From the NCBI GenBank assembly GCA_004194705.1, contig SADC01000844.1, positions 124,001 to 188,000 on the forward strand: 64,000 bases of DNA, written 5' to 3'. The notes under the pieces are model-generated. The model ran no database searches. It was not told the DNA's origin and worked only from the letters and a program-made list of their open reading frames with translations. Each line of letters starts with the position of its first letter. Within the stretch, counting starts at the first letter, position 1. The position numbers and the translations under genes are program-made. This DNA is from Ditylenchus dipsaci. Its lineage: Eukaryota; Nematoda; Chromadorea; Rhabditida; Anguinidae. Shown here in pieces: positions 52,991 through 62,775 of the stretch.

Positions 52991-53610
52991 CAGAAAGTCT
53001 CTTTTAACAGCTTGCTAATACTCTTTCATATTTTCGCCAACCAGTAAACTATAAAAAAATTCTGACCATAACTTTTCTTTTCAATTAAACTTCAATTTGT
53101 AGTAAAGTAAGCAATGACGAAAATTCTTAAAATAATGAAAAAAACGGTTCCCGGACTGTCATTTTAAAATTATTTGTTTCAACTTTTCCAGGTTTCTGTT
53201 TTTTTGACACTAGTCTTTTTAATGCTGGAAAGTAGTCTTGCTGCTCTAGCTTGCTATCTAATTTGACTAAACAATTTTAGGAATGTTAAGAATAAAGTCA
53301 TTGAAAAATTAAAAAGGTTAGGAATTAGTCAGTCATCGAAGTGGCCACTCGGTCAAGTTTTTAAGACGATGAAAGAACCTACTTATTAATAACAATAGTG
53401 AGCACAGGTCCTGAACTGCAAAAGACCATCCAGACCAATACAATACCACATCTGATTTCCAAAATTGGTCTATTTAAATTTCCAACGGAGTGTCTCAGCA
53501 AAAATACAACTGCCGTAAAAATAAAAGTAAATAAAGACTGCACAAACAGGCGAATCTCCTGTCTACTTATTTTTCTACTGCTAGCTCCAGATGAGTTTCG
53601 CTAAATTAAC
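52991..53610. other. intergenic, no gene seen
   Basis: A 68-codon frame at 53398 (+) has no domain. No repeats identified. Confidence 0.45.
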
Positions 53611-53611
53611 A

Positions 53612-53850
53612 TACCGTGTTCTCTCTAATATAAGCTCCCTGATTCAAAATCGCGTTTTCGGCATTGTTTTAAAGCCACTTTCTTGAAAACTGCTCTCAGG
53701 CAAACTACCTCTGAATTTGTAGCTCATATCACTGGCTATAAATTGAGGTATAACTTGGCTGAGTAAAATTTTCAAAAGGTGGGTCGAAAACATAATGCCA
53801 TGAACACGATTTTGAATGAGAGGGGGCGTCTATTACATGGAATACGGTAA
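53612..53850. mobile_element. TACCGTGT-family MITE
   Basis: TACCGTGTTCTCTCTAATAT at the left and TCTATTACATGGAATACGGTA at the right, about 238 bases, with no ORF. Confidence 0.7.
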
Positions 53851-53874
53851 ATTTCAATATAAACCTCCCAAAAA

Positions 53875-54085
53875 GTACTACTGGAATATACCCCACCCAA
53901 TAATTTAGTCTTAGGCTTTGACTCAGGCTTACGTCCGTATGCTTAGGCTTAACTTTAACAGCCATTACTAACAGGACTTTTCGTACAACTTTTTTCTTCA
54001 AAAATGGTGGTTTTAGGTACACTCTAAAAATTATTTGAGAGGGTATATTCCAGTAGCTTTTTCGGTAGGGGTATACTACAGTAGC
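53875..54085. mobile_element. GGTATATTCCAGTA inverted-repeat element
   Basis: AAGTACTACTGGAATATACC near 53873 is mirrored by GGGTATATTCCAGTAGC near 54042 and again by GGTATACTACAGTAGCG near 54070. It is related to the 1-172 array word GAATATACC. Confidence 0.65.
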
Positions 54086-54488
54086 GTCGGTAAATTTATA
54101 GGCTATAGGTGAAAACACTCATCAAAATATGTGTTTATTTATTTATTTTTACCTCCTTAAATTTAAACTTTTTACATCCTCTAATGTATTTTCCACCAGC
54201 CAAATTTATATATGACACAAGCAGTCCATATTTTGTGCAAGAAATGGAGACTCTGAGCAGTTAGCACAATTATTATACCAATGTGTGCTGTTCTCTTAGT
54301 GAGGTCTATGATACATTAGCTTTTAACCAATGCACATACACTTGACCACTGCTAAATGCTAAGAGTTTCCATTTCTTGCACAAAGCATGAACTTGATGTG
54401 TCAAATATGAACTTGGCTGGCATAAAACCGATTTGAGGAGGTGAAAAATTTCAAGGAAGTAAACTTATATTGAGGAGTGTTAAGCTAT

Positions 54489-54915
54489 TTAATCATAAAT
54501 ACAAACTGTTTTAGATATATGAAGAGTGAGCGCTGTGTAAATGAGCATGCAAATGATAGGAAATGGGGCAGTGCATACCACGTCAATAATAGCTAGTTTG
54601 GAACCGAGTGGAATAAATGAAAAAGTAGGTGCATCATCATCTCCATGCAAAGAAATCATCATTGGGGTATCCGCGTTGCCCATGAACAAAACAAAAAACA
54701 CAAATCCTAGGAGATAGCACAAAAGCAGCAGAAACTAAAAGTTTTTTGTTGGAAATTTTAGATTAGGATGGGTGTACGTTGAAAAGCAGAGTCTCTGACT
54801 TGCTGGATTGAGCCGAGTATACCACTCTTCGGATAACAATCCATCTATTTAGTGCCAATACTGCATGTTGGGGAATCATAGCTATCCAAGCAGCACAGAC
54901 TACAGAAGCAACTAT
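54489..54915 (-). CDS. 7TM receptor-like fragment (TM3-TM5)
   Basis: Minus-strand exons 54915-54778 and 54734-54489 join in phase 0 across a 43-base GT...TAG intron. The first reads VVCAAWIAMIPQHAVLALNR followed by WIVIRRVVYS, a TM3-like helix ending in an NR-W-I-V motif comparable to the DRY-position motif of invertebrate chemoreceptors. The second reads FLLLLCYLLGFVFFVLFMGN (TM4-like), a loop, then LAIIDVVCTAPFPIICMLIY (TM5-like), stopping at 54489. TM1-2 and TM6-7 were not found. A hAT-like element begins 214 bases upstream, so the gene may be partial. Family not certain. Confidence 0.5.
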
Positions 54916-55019
54916 CTAGAAAAGGTTTGTAAAAGTTTTTGTGTGTAGTATACCCTCTCGCAAAATGATGGTGTAGTATAAGTAGGGTCGGGTAACGGTT
55001 TTTAACCGGTTTCAAATTG

Positions 55020-55075
55020 ACGCTCCCGTCTCTTATTATACAGTCAACTCTCGCCTTACAGTCAACTCCCAAACA
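55020..55075. repeat. doubled Tigger-type end words
   Basis: TATACAGTCAACTCTCGCCT followed by TACAGTCAACTCCC. Confidence 0.6.
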
Positions 55076-55128
55076 TCCAAACTTTTGAAACGTTGGAATT
55101 TGGAAAATTACGGCTTGAAACTTCTAAC

Positions 55129-55455
55129 TAGGGTTGTCGAGCCGAAGGCTCGAAATCGAACTTTCGGCTCGAAAGTTCGATTTTTTTCGAACTTCGAGCC
55201 GAACCGAAGGCTCGAAATTTTGAAGCTTAAAACTTCGAACCTATGGCTCTAAAAAATTTGACGGCTCAGCGACATTGCAATTTTTTTCGAGCTTTTGACT
55301 CGAAAGTTCGATTTTTTTCGAACTTCGAGCTTTGAGTCGAGCCGAAGGAACGAAAATTTTCGAGCTTCGAACTTCAAGCCGAAGGGTCGAAATTTTCGAA
55401 CTGCTTCGAGCTTTCGAGCCGAAGGCTCTAAAATTTCGAATACTTGACAACCTTA
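55129..55455. mobile_element. hAT-like MITE with GAAGGCTCGAAA array, perfect TSD
   Basis: Starts TAGGGTTGTCGAG and ends TTGACAACCTTA; perfect duplications CTTCTAAC (55121-55128 and 55456-55463). It is filled with CGAGCCGAAGGCTCGAAATT-type words. Its terminal TAGGGTTGTC is the same as that of 31964-32511, but the array motif differs. Confidence 0.93.
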
Positions 55456-55463
55456 CTTCTAAC

Positions 55464-56100
55464 CTTGGCTAGGTTTTGCTAAAAATCGATAAAACCTATT
55501 ACTTTAACTATTAATTTACAAGGGTCGAGAGAGTCTTATCGGAGCCTATACAGACATTTTCGCAACAAAGAATACCTAATTTTTGACAACAAAATTGTGC
55601 TCAGCGTGCTCAATTTGCTTACAAACAGCTCTTACAATTCAAACATGACTCTTTGGAAATGTTTTCAAGACAAAAAAGGTTTAAATTTAGTCCGGATTTT
55701 CATCCCAAATACAATGACTTCATTTCTAAAATTAGGCAGATGCCCCTCTTAAAACGCGTATTTTCTGACGCCTTTTCTTTGAACAAAAGCTGACATTCTG
55801 AGAAACATGATGGTGTTAGTGACAAAAATGATTTCCCCCTCTACGACCAATTTTGGCCTTCGAAGTCAAAAAGGCGTTACCCACCCATGCCAAATACTAT
55901 ATAGAGATGTTGATTGATATAACTCTGATGATAATTGTTACGATTTTTTCAAAAAATGTTTGAACCCTTTTTAACCGGTCATCCGGGTTTCCACCGGCGA
56001 ATTAACCAAATATTAAATGACCGGTCAATAAACCAGCCCTGAGTATAACTAAAGACAACAAATTGAACTTTGACAAATTCAATATTTGAAGTATCCTTGT
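55464..56100. other. intergenic, no gene seen
   Basis: Near 55975 a TTAACCGGTCATCCGGGTTTCC stretch resembles the AACCGG array at 43.05 kb; no borders. Confidence 0.4.
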
Positions 56101-56104
56101 AATT

Positions 56105-56815
56105 TACCGTAAGACCTCTGATAATTGGTACTTGTGCACTTGGGCCCCTTTTTTGGTTAACTGTAAATATGGTTTAAACGTCTCCTTAGTAATTTTTATA
56201 CGCCAGAAACGATAAAAAAAGTTGTGTACTAACAATTTCCGCACTAAAAAAAGAAGTTCTCAAAAAAAGTTGGCTACCAAAGATTGACCGACCGCCTTGG
56301 TCCCACAAGGTGAAATATCGTATATTGAGGTATACCACCTCGTTTTGGTCACTGGAGCTGGGCGAAAGGAGTCTTTAATGCATGTATGGTTATGAGTCTC
56401 TCTCGGAATCATGTCTAAGGTAAGTGAGTGCGCGCATTTCTAACCAACCAAGCCCCTGCTTGGGGTTGAGATGCGCACACCCACGTACCTTAGACACCAA
56501 TCACTCGAAGTAACTCTGGATGCATAAAAACAATATGCATACCAGAGTTTCTTTATGTGCCAGGCCCCAGCTAACAGAACTATGTTCAAATTCCATCTTT
56601 TTTAGTTTTTCAGGATGTATAGGTACGCTTTTTTAGTTTAATTACCTTGGGGACCAAGGCAGTTGGTCAATCTTTGGTAAGTAACTTTTTGTTGAGAACT
56701 TCACTTTTTAGTGCGGAAATTGTTAGAAAACAACTTTTTCATCGTTTCTAGCGTATAAAAATTACTTAGGAGACGTTTAAACCATATTTACAGTTAACAA
56801 AAAAAGCCTTCCGAA
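56105..56815. mobile_element. foldback with nested hairpin-family copy
   Basis: GTTAACTGTAAATATGGTTT ... AAACGATAAAAAAAGTTG (56157-56222) is mirrored by CATCGTTTCTAGCGTATAAA ... CCATATTTACAGTTAAC (56738-56803). CCTTGGTCCCACAAGG (56301) and TTGGGGACCAAGGCAG (56643) flank a nested segment (56335-56640) holding a long-hairpin repeat copy at 56392-56530. The arms are diverged relatives of 35.26-36.1 kb. Confidence 0.82.
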
Positions 56816-57640
56816 TTGGAGATGGTGGATTTTAGTCTGGATTTTGGATGGTTTTTTGTTCAAGCCCAATTTCAATTTAAAAATGTAATAGGTACAAACA
56901 CAATCGAGGCGCCTCCATTGTGTTTAGTTCTCTTTAAATTTTGAATTTTGTGGGAAATTTGCTTGCTGTCCTTAAATCGAGTGTCCTTGTATCGAGTGTA
57001 ATTTTGCTTTTATTTAGTTCAGACCAGGGCTGCCATTTGGCTAGATTATTTGAGATTGGCCTAACTTCTGAAAAGTTGAGTTGTAAGCCCTTATTCAGGC
57101 TTTGCTCTCAGTCGAGATTTGACTGAATTTTTGCAAGCATAATGGTTAGCACAAATACAAATATTTTGCTTTAAAACTATTTCGCAGCGTTGTCGTTTTT
57201 CTGTCTCTCATTTTAAATAACAAGTTGGCAGTTCCTAAATTTTTTTATGACAAATAATCTAGCCTAAAATGATGTTCCTGCACTTATCTCTCTAACTTTT
57301 CATAACTCGTGACAGTCCTAAAAGAATTCAGTAAGAGCCACCCCAAATAACCAACCTTTTCAAAAACTCCGTTGAGATCATATTCGAATACAAAAATATT
57401 CCAGACAATCCATGAGCAGCCAGTTGTATTGTGTCTATAGCTGTGATGGATGTCATTATTCTGTAGCAGATTGAACATCGATAGTTTGGGTAGTAAGCAA
57501 ATATCTGAAACACCAGGTCTGCTACTTGCCTGATACTCTGCTACTTGGACTACATTTCCAACAATTATTCGTAATTTCTTCATTTCGTGCAGTCCAAAAT
57601 AAAATTTACATTTTTACATTGAAGGAAGGGGGACTTCCTA
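56816..57640. other. intergenic; possible element end
   Basis: CAGGGCTGCCATTTGGCTAG (57028) is loosely mirrored near 57247-57275 (AATCTAGCCTAAAATG), but flanks do not match as a target duplication. The 99-codon minus-strand frame 57284-57583 has no domain. Confidence 0.4.
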
Positions 57641-57654
57641 CGCATCGGGGGTGC

Positions 57655-57955
57655 AACCAACTCGCTAACGCCATAACTCGCCAACGTAAAATACTCACCA
57701 ACGCCAAAAGAAACTCGCCAACGCAAAAACTCGACAATGGCGGAACTCGCCAACCAAGAATCTAGCCAACGAAAAACTCGCCAACGAAACATTCGATTTA
57801 ATTGCCACCTTCGGATCGGCCATAGAGGGCCGTTTACTCTAATTTTTCGTTGGCGAGTTCTTCATTGACGAGTTTTGCCGTTGGCGAGTTTTTCATTGGC
57901 GAGTATCGCCATTGACAAGATGTGACCTTGGCAAGTATTTTACGCTAGCGACTTT
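57655..57955. repeat. ACTCGCCAACG / CGTTGGCGAGTT inverted arrays
   Basis: About nine copies of ACTCGCCAACG-type words (57660-57790) are followed, after about 60 bases, by about six copies in the opposite direction (57845-57930). It has the shape of a MITE whose subterminal arrays face each other; terminal repeats and a target duplication were not resolved. Confidence 0.8.
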
Positions 57956-60360
57956 ACAATCATTTTTAGCACTGATTTACTGTCAGCGAATGCCTTAATT
58001 TTGGCATTTCATGCAAATGACAGACCTGTGTAAAATGGTATGTAATTGGACATCGTTGAATGTTTTGAATAAGCTCTAACTTAATATTACCTTTTTCTTT
58101 GTATGATAGCTCGAATAAAAGCCTTGTATCTTTGATACATTTTTGTTTATGAAATTTTGTGTGACTTGTAGAAAAAAGTCAGAAAATATGTAATAGACCA
58201 GTTAAAGAAAAAATCCGAAAACAATCGATTTTCGGAAATTAAGCCTTTTGTAGCCTATAAATCAGCTTCACTAATTGTGAAAAAAACCCTACACTGATGA
58301 ACTTCTTGGATAGCCAAGAGTGTGAGGATTACTTTGACACCAAACTTGTAAATAAAATGAGGTAATATACACCCAATGGAAGTCGAACCTGTGGCCTAGA
58401 CGAGGCATGCTGTATGGGGCAGGGCCCATTCGTATTCGCGTTTCTCGCATTTGACATACTTGTGTTCTGTTTTTTGATCCACTTTTGCAGTTTACTCTTG
58501 GGCAATTTATCACGCATTTTGTAGCCAGTGAGATAAGCTAAAAAATGCGTGGTAAATTGCCCGAAAGTGGATTGCAAAAGTGGATCAAAAAATTTGAATT
58601 TTGCGAATACGAGTTTTGTCAAATGCGAGAAACGCGAATACGAATCGGTCCAGCCCTTGCTGTATGCCCCTAGAAGGTAGAGATAAAAAGTTATCTGAAA
58701 TGTCTCTTACAAGGGAACCTTCAGGAGTGTTTTTTTATCAAAGATTTCATTGAGATATTTTTTGCAGATTCGTGTAGAGCATTCGAGAGTACCATAATGA
58801 AGTGCTGCCGCCTTTTTCGAGATTACTCTAAATATCAGAGAGACAGAGCGTAAGTGTAAGTCTCATCTTGTAAGTCTCATAATTCTGTTTTTGTAATAAA
58901 CCTATTCATAAAATTGTGCTTCATTTTAGGATTTTCCACTATTATTTGACTATTATTTCTTATGCTGTAGTTGAACAAGTCAATTTCAAATGTGACAGAA
59001 GCCCTAAAAAACCTCAAAAATAGCAAAAAGTTATCAGGCGAGCTGATCTACAGGATCGGTCTAAATTACACTGATCTTTTTTAAATTTTTTGCTGCAACT
59101 TTTAGTTTTGGGGTATTGGGCGTTTGATCGCCAGACATTGACCGCCAGAATATTTAGTACCAAAATGTAGCTGATATTCAGGGCTACAATTTGGTACCAA
59201 ATCTTAAAGCCCTATGAACAAAAACAAATTCAACTATTTTTTAGAATTATCTTACGAAAATTGTAATAATTTGAAGAGGTATCGCAATAAGTGCCAAAAT
59301 TGAAATTGTTAGACCTGAAAGAACGCAAACATGCAACTAATTTCATTAAAAAACAGAAGCACCTGTAATTAGCCTTCCTCCAGCTAGCGGTTCAACGTTT
59401 TCTTCCGTTAGTTGAAACATTTTGAAACAAAAAACTTTTTTAGAAGATGTCAAAAAAAGTTATGATAATGTATATTCAGAAGGACGTTTGGATTTAAACT
59501 GATTATTATTTTTCTTCAAACATAAAATTACATTTAAAATAAATCAAAGTAACCAGGTGGTGTAGTAGTTTTCTGCATCATTAATTTTTTCTATGAAAAC
59601 TAAGAAATTTGTTCACTGTTCGCAAAACTTACTTTTGATACAAAAGCAACTTAAAAGATATCTTGTAATCAAAGATTTGCGTTTTACTTTTAAAAGAGAT
59701 TGAAATAAATAAAAAAAGGGTAGACAAAAATAACAGTGAGTATCTTCAGGTATATAGACAGGCCAGTTAGAAATCGTAAAGAAAAAACAAGGCAAAAAAA
59801 CTGCTCATTGGAAATTTTCCCCAAAGACATAATGAACTGACCGTCTCCGAGCCATTCGCGTCTTTAATATAGACTGGGCCGACTTAGACTAGATGGCGGA
59901 CTGTCAGTAAACGGGACGGCCGACCGAAGAGGGCAGCCCGAAGATTTGCCGAGCAATTGTGGCCGACCGGCATAATTTACAAAAATTAGGACAGGTTAGT
60001 AAACTGAAAAAAAAACAGAAATTAAGAATTATGGAATCAAGACAGCAGACGGGACGCTGTTTAGAGCTAAAATTAACAAAAAAATTAACTCTTCGCTGTC
60101 CTGCAAAAACTCTATCATTTTTTGAATTAGCTTCTTTTAGTTTTCTTTAATTTACAAATTAATAAATGGTTGAGTTGAATTATTTTTTTTCAAATGGCTG
60201 CCGATGGGTTTATTCTTCAACCTCCTTCTGGACCTCCAAACCTCATATCTCAGCCTAGAGAAAACATTTCGCAAATATGTTTTTCGCTTTTTCTAAGTTA
60301 CCAGAGTTCACCTTTGGTTGAGTAGTCGAAAATCTTTTAATCGACCTCGAAATTTTCCTA
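57956..60360. other. intergenic, no supported gene
   Basis: A tRNA-like SINE piece lies at 58370-58400 (-; GGTTCGACTTCC). TTCGTATTCGCGTTTCTCGC (58428) is mirrored near 58595-58645 and shared with 39870. A GC-richer patch at 59850-59980 (GGCCGACC words) is unexplained. Scattered open frames have no domain. Confidence 0.4.
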
Positions 60361-61736
60361 TTTTTAGGGGGTGAAAAAAAAACTCCCCATGGGAGTTAAT
60401 AGAGAAAATACGGTATATTGGGTTTATTAGAGAGATGGCTTTATTAAAAAAGGAGGCTTCGTGTTAGACAATATTGCACCGGAATTTTTAAAAACTAATT
60501 TTTTACTTTAAAATCAGCACATAGTCACAAAATGATGAAACAAATCGTTCATTGATTTATAATTTATTTAGACCGAGTAAATGGTCTTCTTTTTTATACA
60601 AGCAGGAGCTCATAAACGTCTTCTTGGCCCGATCACTGCCGACCAATCGATGTTGAAATTGTTGTGCTCTGAGATTTATATCCTCAAAGTCGAGGGTATT
60701 CTTTGTAAGCGAAGGTGCAAAGATCGAGAAAAATGTGGCATCTATTCCTCAGAAGGACCAAACTTTTTGTGTGTGGTGGAATTTAGACATGTTTCACATG
60801 GTATACACTTCAGCAAATTCAATTTTTTGTTGTGCCATTCTGTGCTTTCCATTTTTCTCCCAAACCTACAGCTGGTTATAGTTTAAAAGCCATAATACCC
60901 AAAACTTCTTCTATCATTTGATAAACATCTGCAGGCTTTTGTAGAAGCACAAAAGAAAATGTGCACTCATCCAACGGCCAAATCAAAGAATAAAACTTTT
61001 TAAAAAGTCATTCAGCAAAGTATTTGCTTCAAAATTTTCATTCTATGGAGGGCCGTTAGACACCAATCCAATTTTTTTGTTAGCAACCAAGCAATGAGTG
61101 GCAGATAACCGAGCTGCTAGGTCATAGGCCATTTATTAATGAGTCACTTTCTCAGACTTTTCCGATAAAAAGCGATAATAACTGGTGGAGGTTTGCCTGC
61201 CTTCCTCTCTTCTTTCAAATCTATTGCAACGCCGATTAATTCCTGCTTGGTAGATGGGCCATTGTTGTTGCAAAGGGGGACCTCCTGTTTCACTCCTACC
61301 CCAAATCCCCTCCCTGCTTTGATTAGAAGACAGAAGTTATGGGTGGGTTGGGGGCAAGCCAAAGGCTATTACTTGTTGTTGTCGATCCAACTCCTACCAC
61401 TGCTATACCTCCATCTATCTAGATTGCCTATGTGCAACCTCTCCACTTTAATGAGTGTTTGTGGAGCATTAGACCAATTTTTGACCTTAGATTCTGGGAG
61501 AGACAAACAGAGTTCTCCTCTGGATTTATTTTTTGGATTTATTTGTGTCTACTGATTTCGTTTCAGCTTTTTTAGCCTTTTTCAGTTTTTTAGCCTTATT
61601 TAGCCTTTTTGTCTTTTTAGTCCCCCTGTCAGAAAATCCTGGTACGCCTATAAGAGTATATACATATAAAATCACTGAAAAGGAAACCTTGCGAATTTGT
61701 TTTTCAGGAGAGTTTGGTCACATTGGATATCCAGTA
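60361..61736. other. two unassigned coding-like patches
   Basis: 60581-60886 (+) has several Cys and basic residues (CKRRCKDREKCGIYSSEGP). 61144-61362 (-) contains NNNGPSTKQELIGVAIDLKE followed by ERKAGKPPPV. Both are less AT-rich than the surroundings and could be exons, but no family is recognised. GAGAAAATACGGTA near 60400 is a TACCGTAT-family right end. Confidence 0.3.
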
Positions 61737-61976
61737 CAGTCGAGCCTCGATTTAACGGCACCCCTAGGGACCGGGTCCGGGGTGCAGTTAAATCGAGGGT
61801 TCACTTTGACTAAATCTTAGTCAATGCTGATCAAATCGGTCTATTTTTGGGTGCCCTTAAATCGAGGGTGCCGTTAAATCGAGGTTCACTTTGACTAAAT
61901 CTTAGTCAATGCTGATCAAATCGGTCTATTTTGGGTGCCCTTAAATCGAGGGTGCCGTTAAATCGAGGGTTGACTG
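61737..61976. mobile_element. Tigger-type MITE with internal duplication, TA target
   Basis: CAGTCGAGCCTCGATTTAAC ... TAAATCGAGGGTTGACTG, with TA at 61735-61736 and 61977-61978. A stretch of about 85 bases around GTTCACTTTGACTAAATCTT and GGTGCCCTTAAATCGAGG occurs twice. It is close in sequence to the end of the Tigger-like copy at 20283. Confidence 0.93.
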
Positions 61977-62059
61977 TATGCGACTTTGAATCAAATCTAT
62001 TGAGATCTCGAGCCCGTAGCGCGAAAAACTGGAATGAGAAGGCCAGTAAAGTATCGAAA

Positions 62060-62130
62060 ACACAGAAAGGGCTTTATATGCGCATCAACTAGGTCATAGG
62101 TTCGAATACCATTGGGTGCACACCTTAATT
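62060..62130 (+). repeat. tRNA-like SINE fragment
   Basis: GGGCTTTATATGCGCATCAA and TAGGTCATAGGTTCGAATAC followed by GGGTGCACACC match 16300-16365. Confidence 0.55.
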
Positions 62131-62273
62131 TCATCCAGTTTTATTCACAAGCTCTCTGATTAGGCTTAATTGCCGGAAAAACAATAATGTGTCATCCAGT
62201 AGTATTTGACCAGCGATTCAGAAAGTTCCTTAAAAATTAAAAAAAGCCATGGTCCCCCTGTGGTTTTTTAATA

Positions 62274-62443
62274 CAGTGAAACCTCGGTTATTCGGCACCC
62301 TCCGGACCGCCCTTAGGGTGCCGGATAAACGAAGTGTCAGTTGACAGATAACTAGCCAATCTCTGCCAAATGAAGTATATTTAAGGTGCCGGATAACCGA
62401 GGGTCCCGGATAACTGAAGTACCGCATAATCTAGGTTTGACTG
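62274..62443. mobile_element. Tigger-type MITE, TA target
   Basis: CAGTGAAACCTCGGTTATTC at the left, GCATAATCTAGGTTTGACTG at the right; TA at 62272-62273 and 62444-62445. GGTGCCGGATAAACGA-type words repeat inside. Confidence 0.9.
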
Positions 62444-62485
62444 TATGCTACTGACCTTCTCATTCCAAATTTTTGGCGTATAGGC

Positions 62486-62690
62486 TAGAGATGGCGACGG
62501 GACGGGATCCCGTACGGGATCCCGTCCCTATTGCCCCGATTTTGGCCCAAATCCCGTCCCGCACAAAACGGCGATTCGCTACACATTGTGATTCGCTACG
62601 GCGATTCGCTACACTTGCGATTCGCTACGGCGATTCGCTACACTGGCGATTCGCTACAGCGATTCGCTACGCCGATTCGCTACACTTTTC
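62486..62690. mobile_element. left end of a TAGAGATGGCGA hAT-like element plus GCGATTCGCTAC array
   Basis: TAGAGATGGCGACGGGACGG is the same terminus as 43551 and is followed by the CGGGATCCCG array. From 62571 an array of GGCGATTCGCTACACTT words begins. No right end is seen before the window stops, so the copy is either truncated or very long. Confidence 0.7.
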
Positions 62691-62775
62691 TGCAGTATCT
62701 GTTTTTTCTTCTTCTTGTATGGTTTTGTTTTGCTTTTTCACTGCCTAATTTTCAGCCAATTATTTAAAAGCTGCC

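Noticed and set aside
57020..57280. Candidate hAT-like element with CAGG ends
   Set aside because: The inner inverted repeat is partial and the flanking 8 bases do not match.
60581..60886. Cys-rich frame considered as a zinc-finger exon
   Set aside because: Spacing fits no known finger and no splice partners were found.
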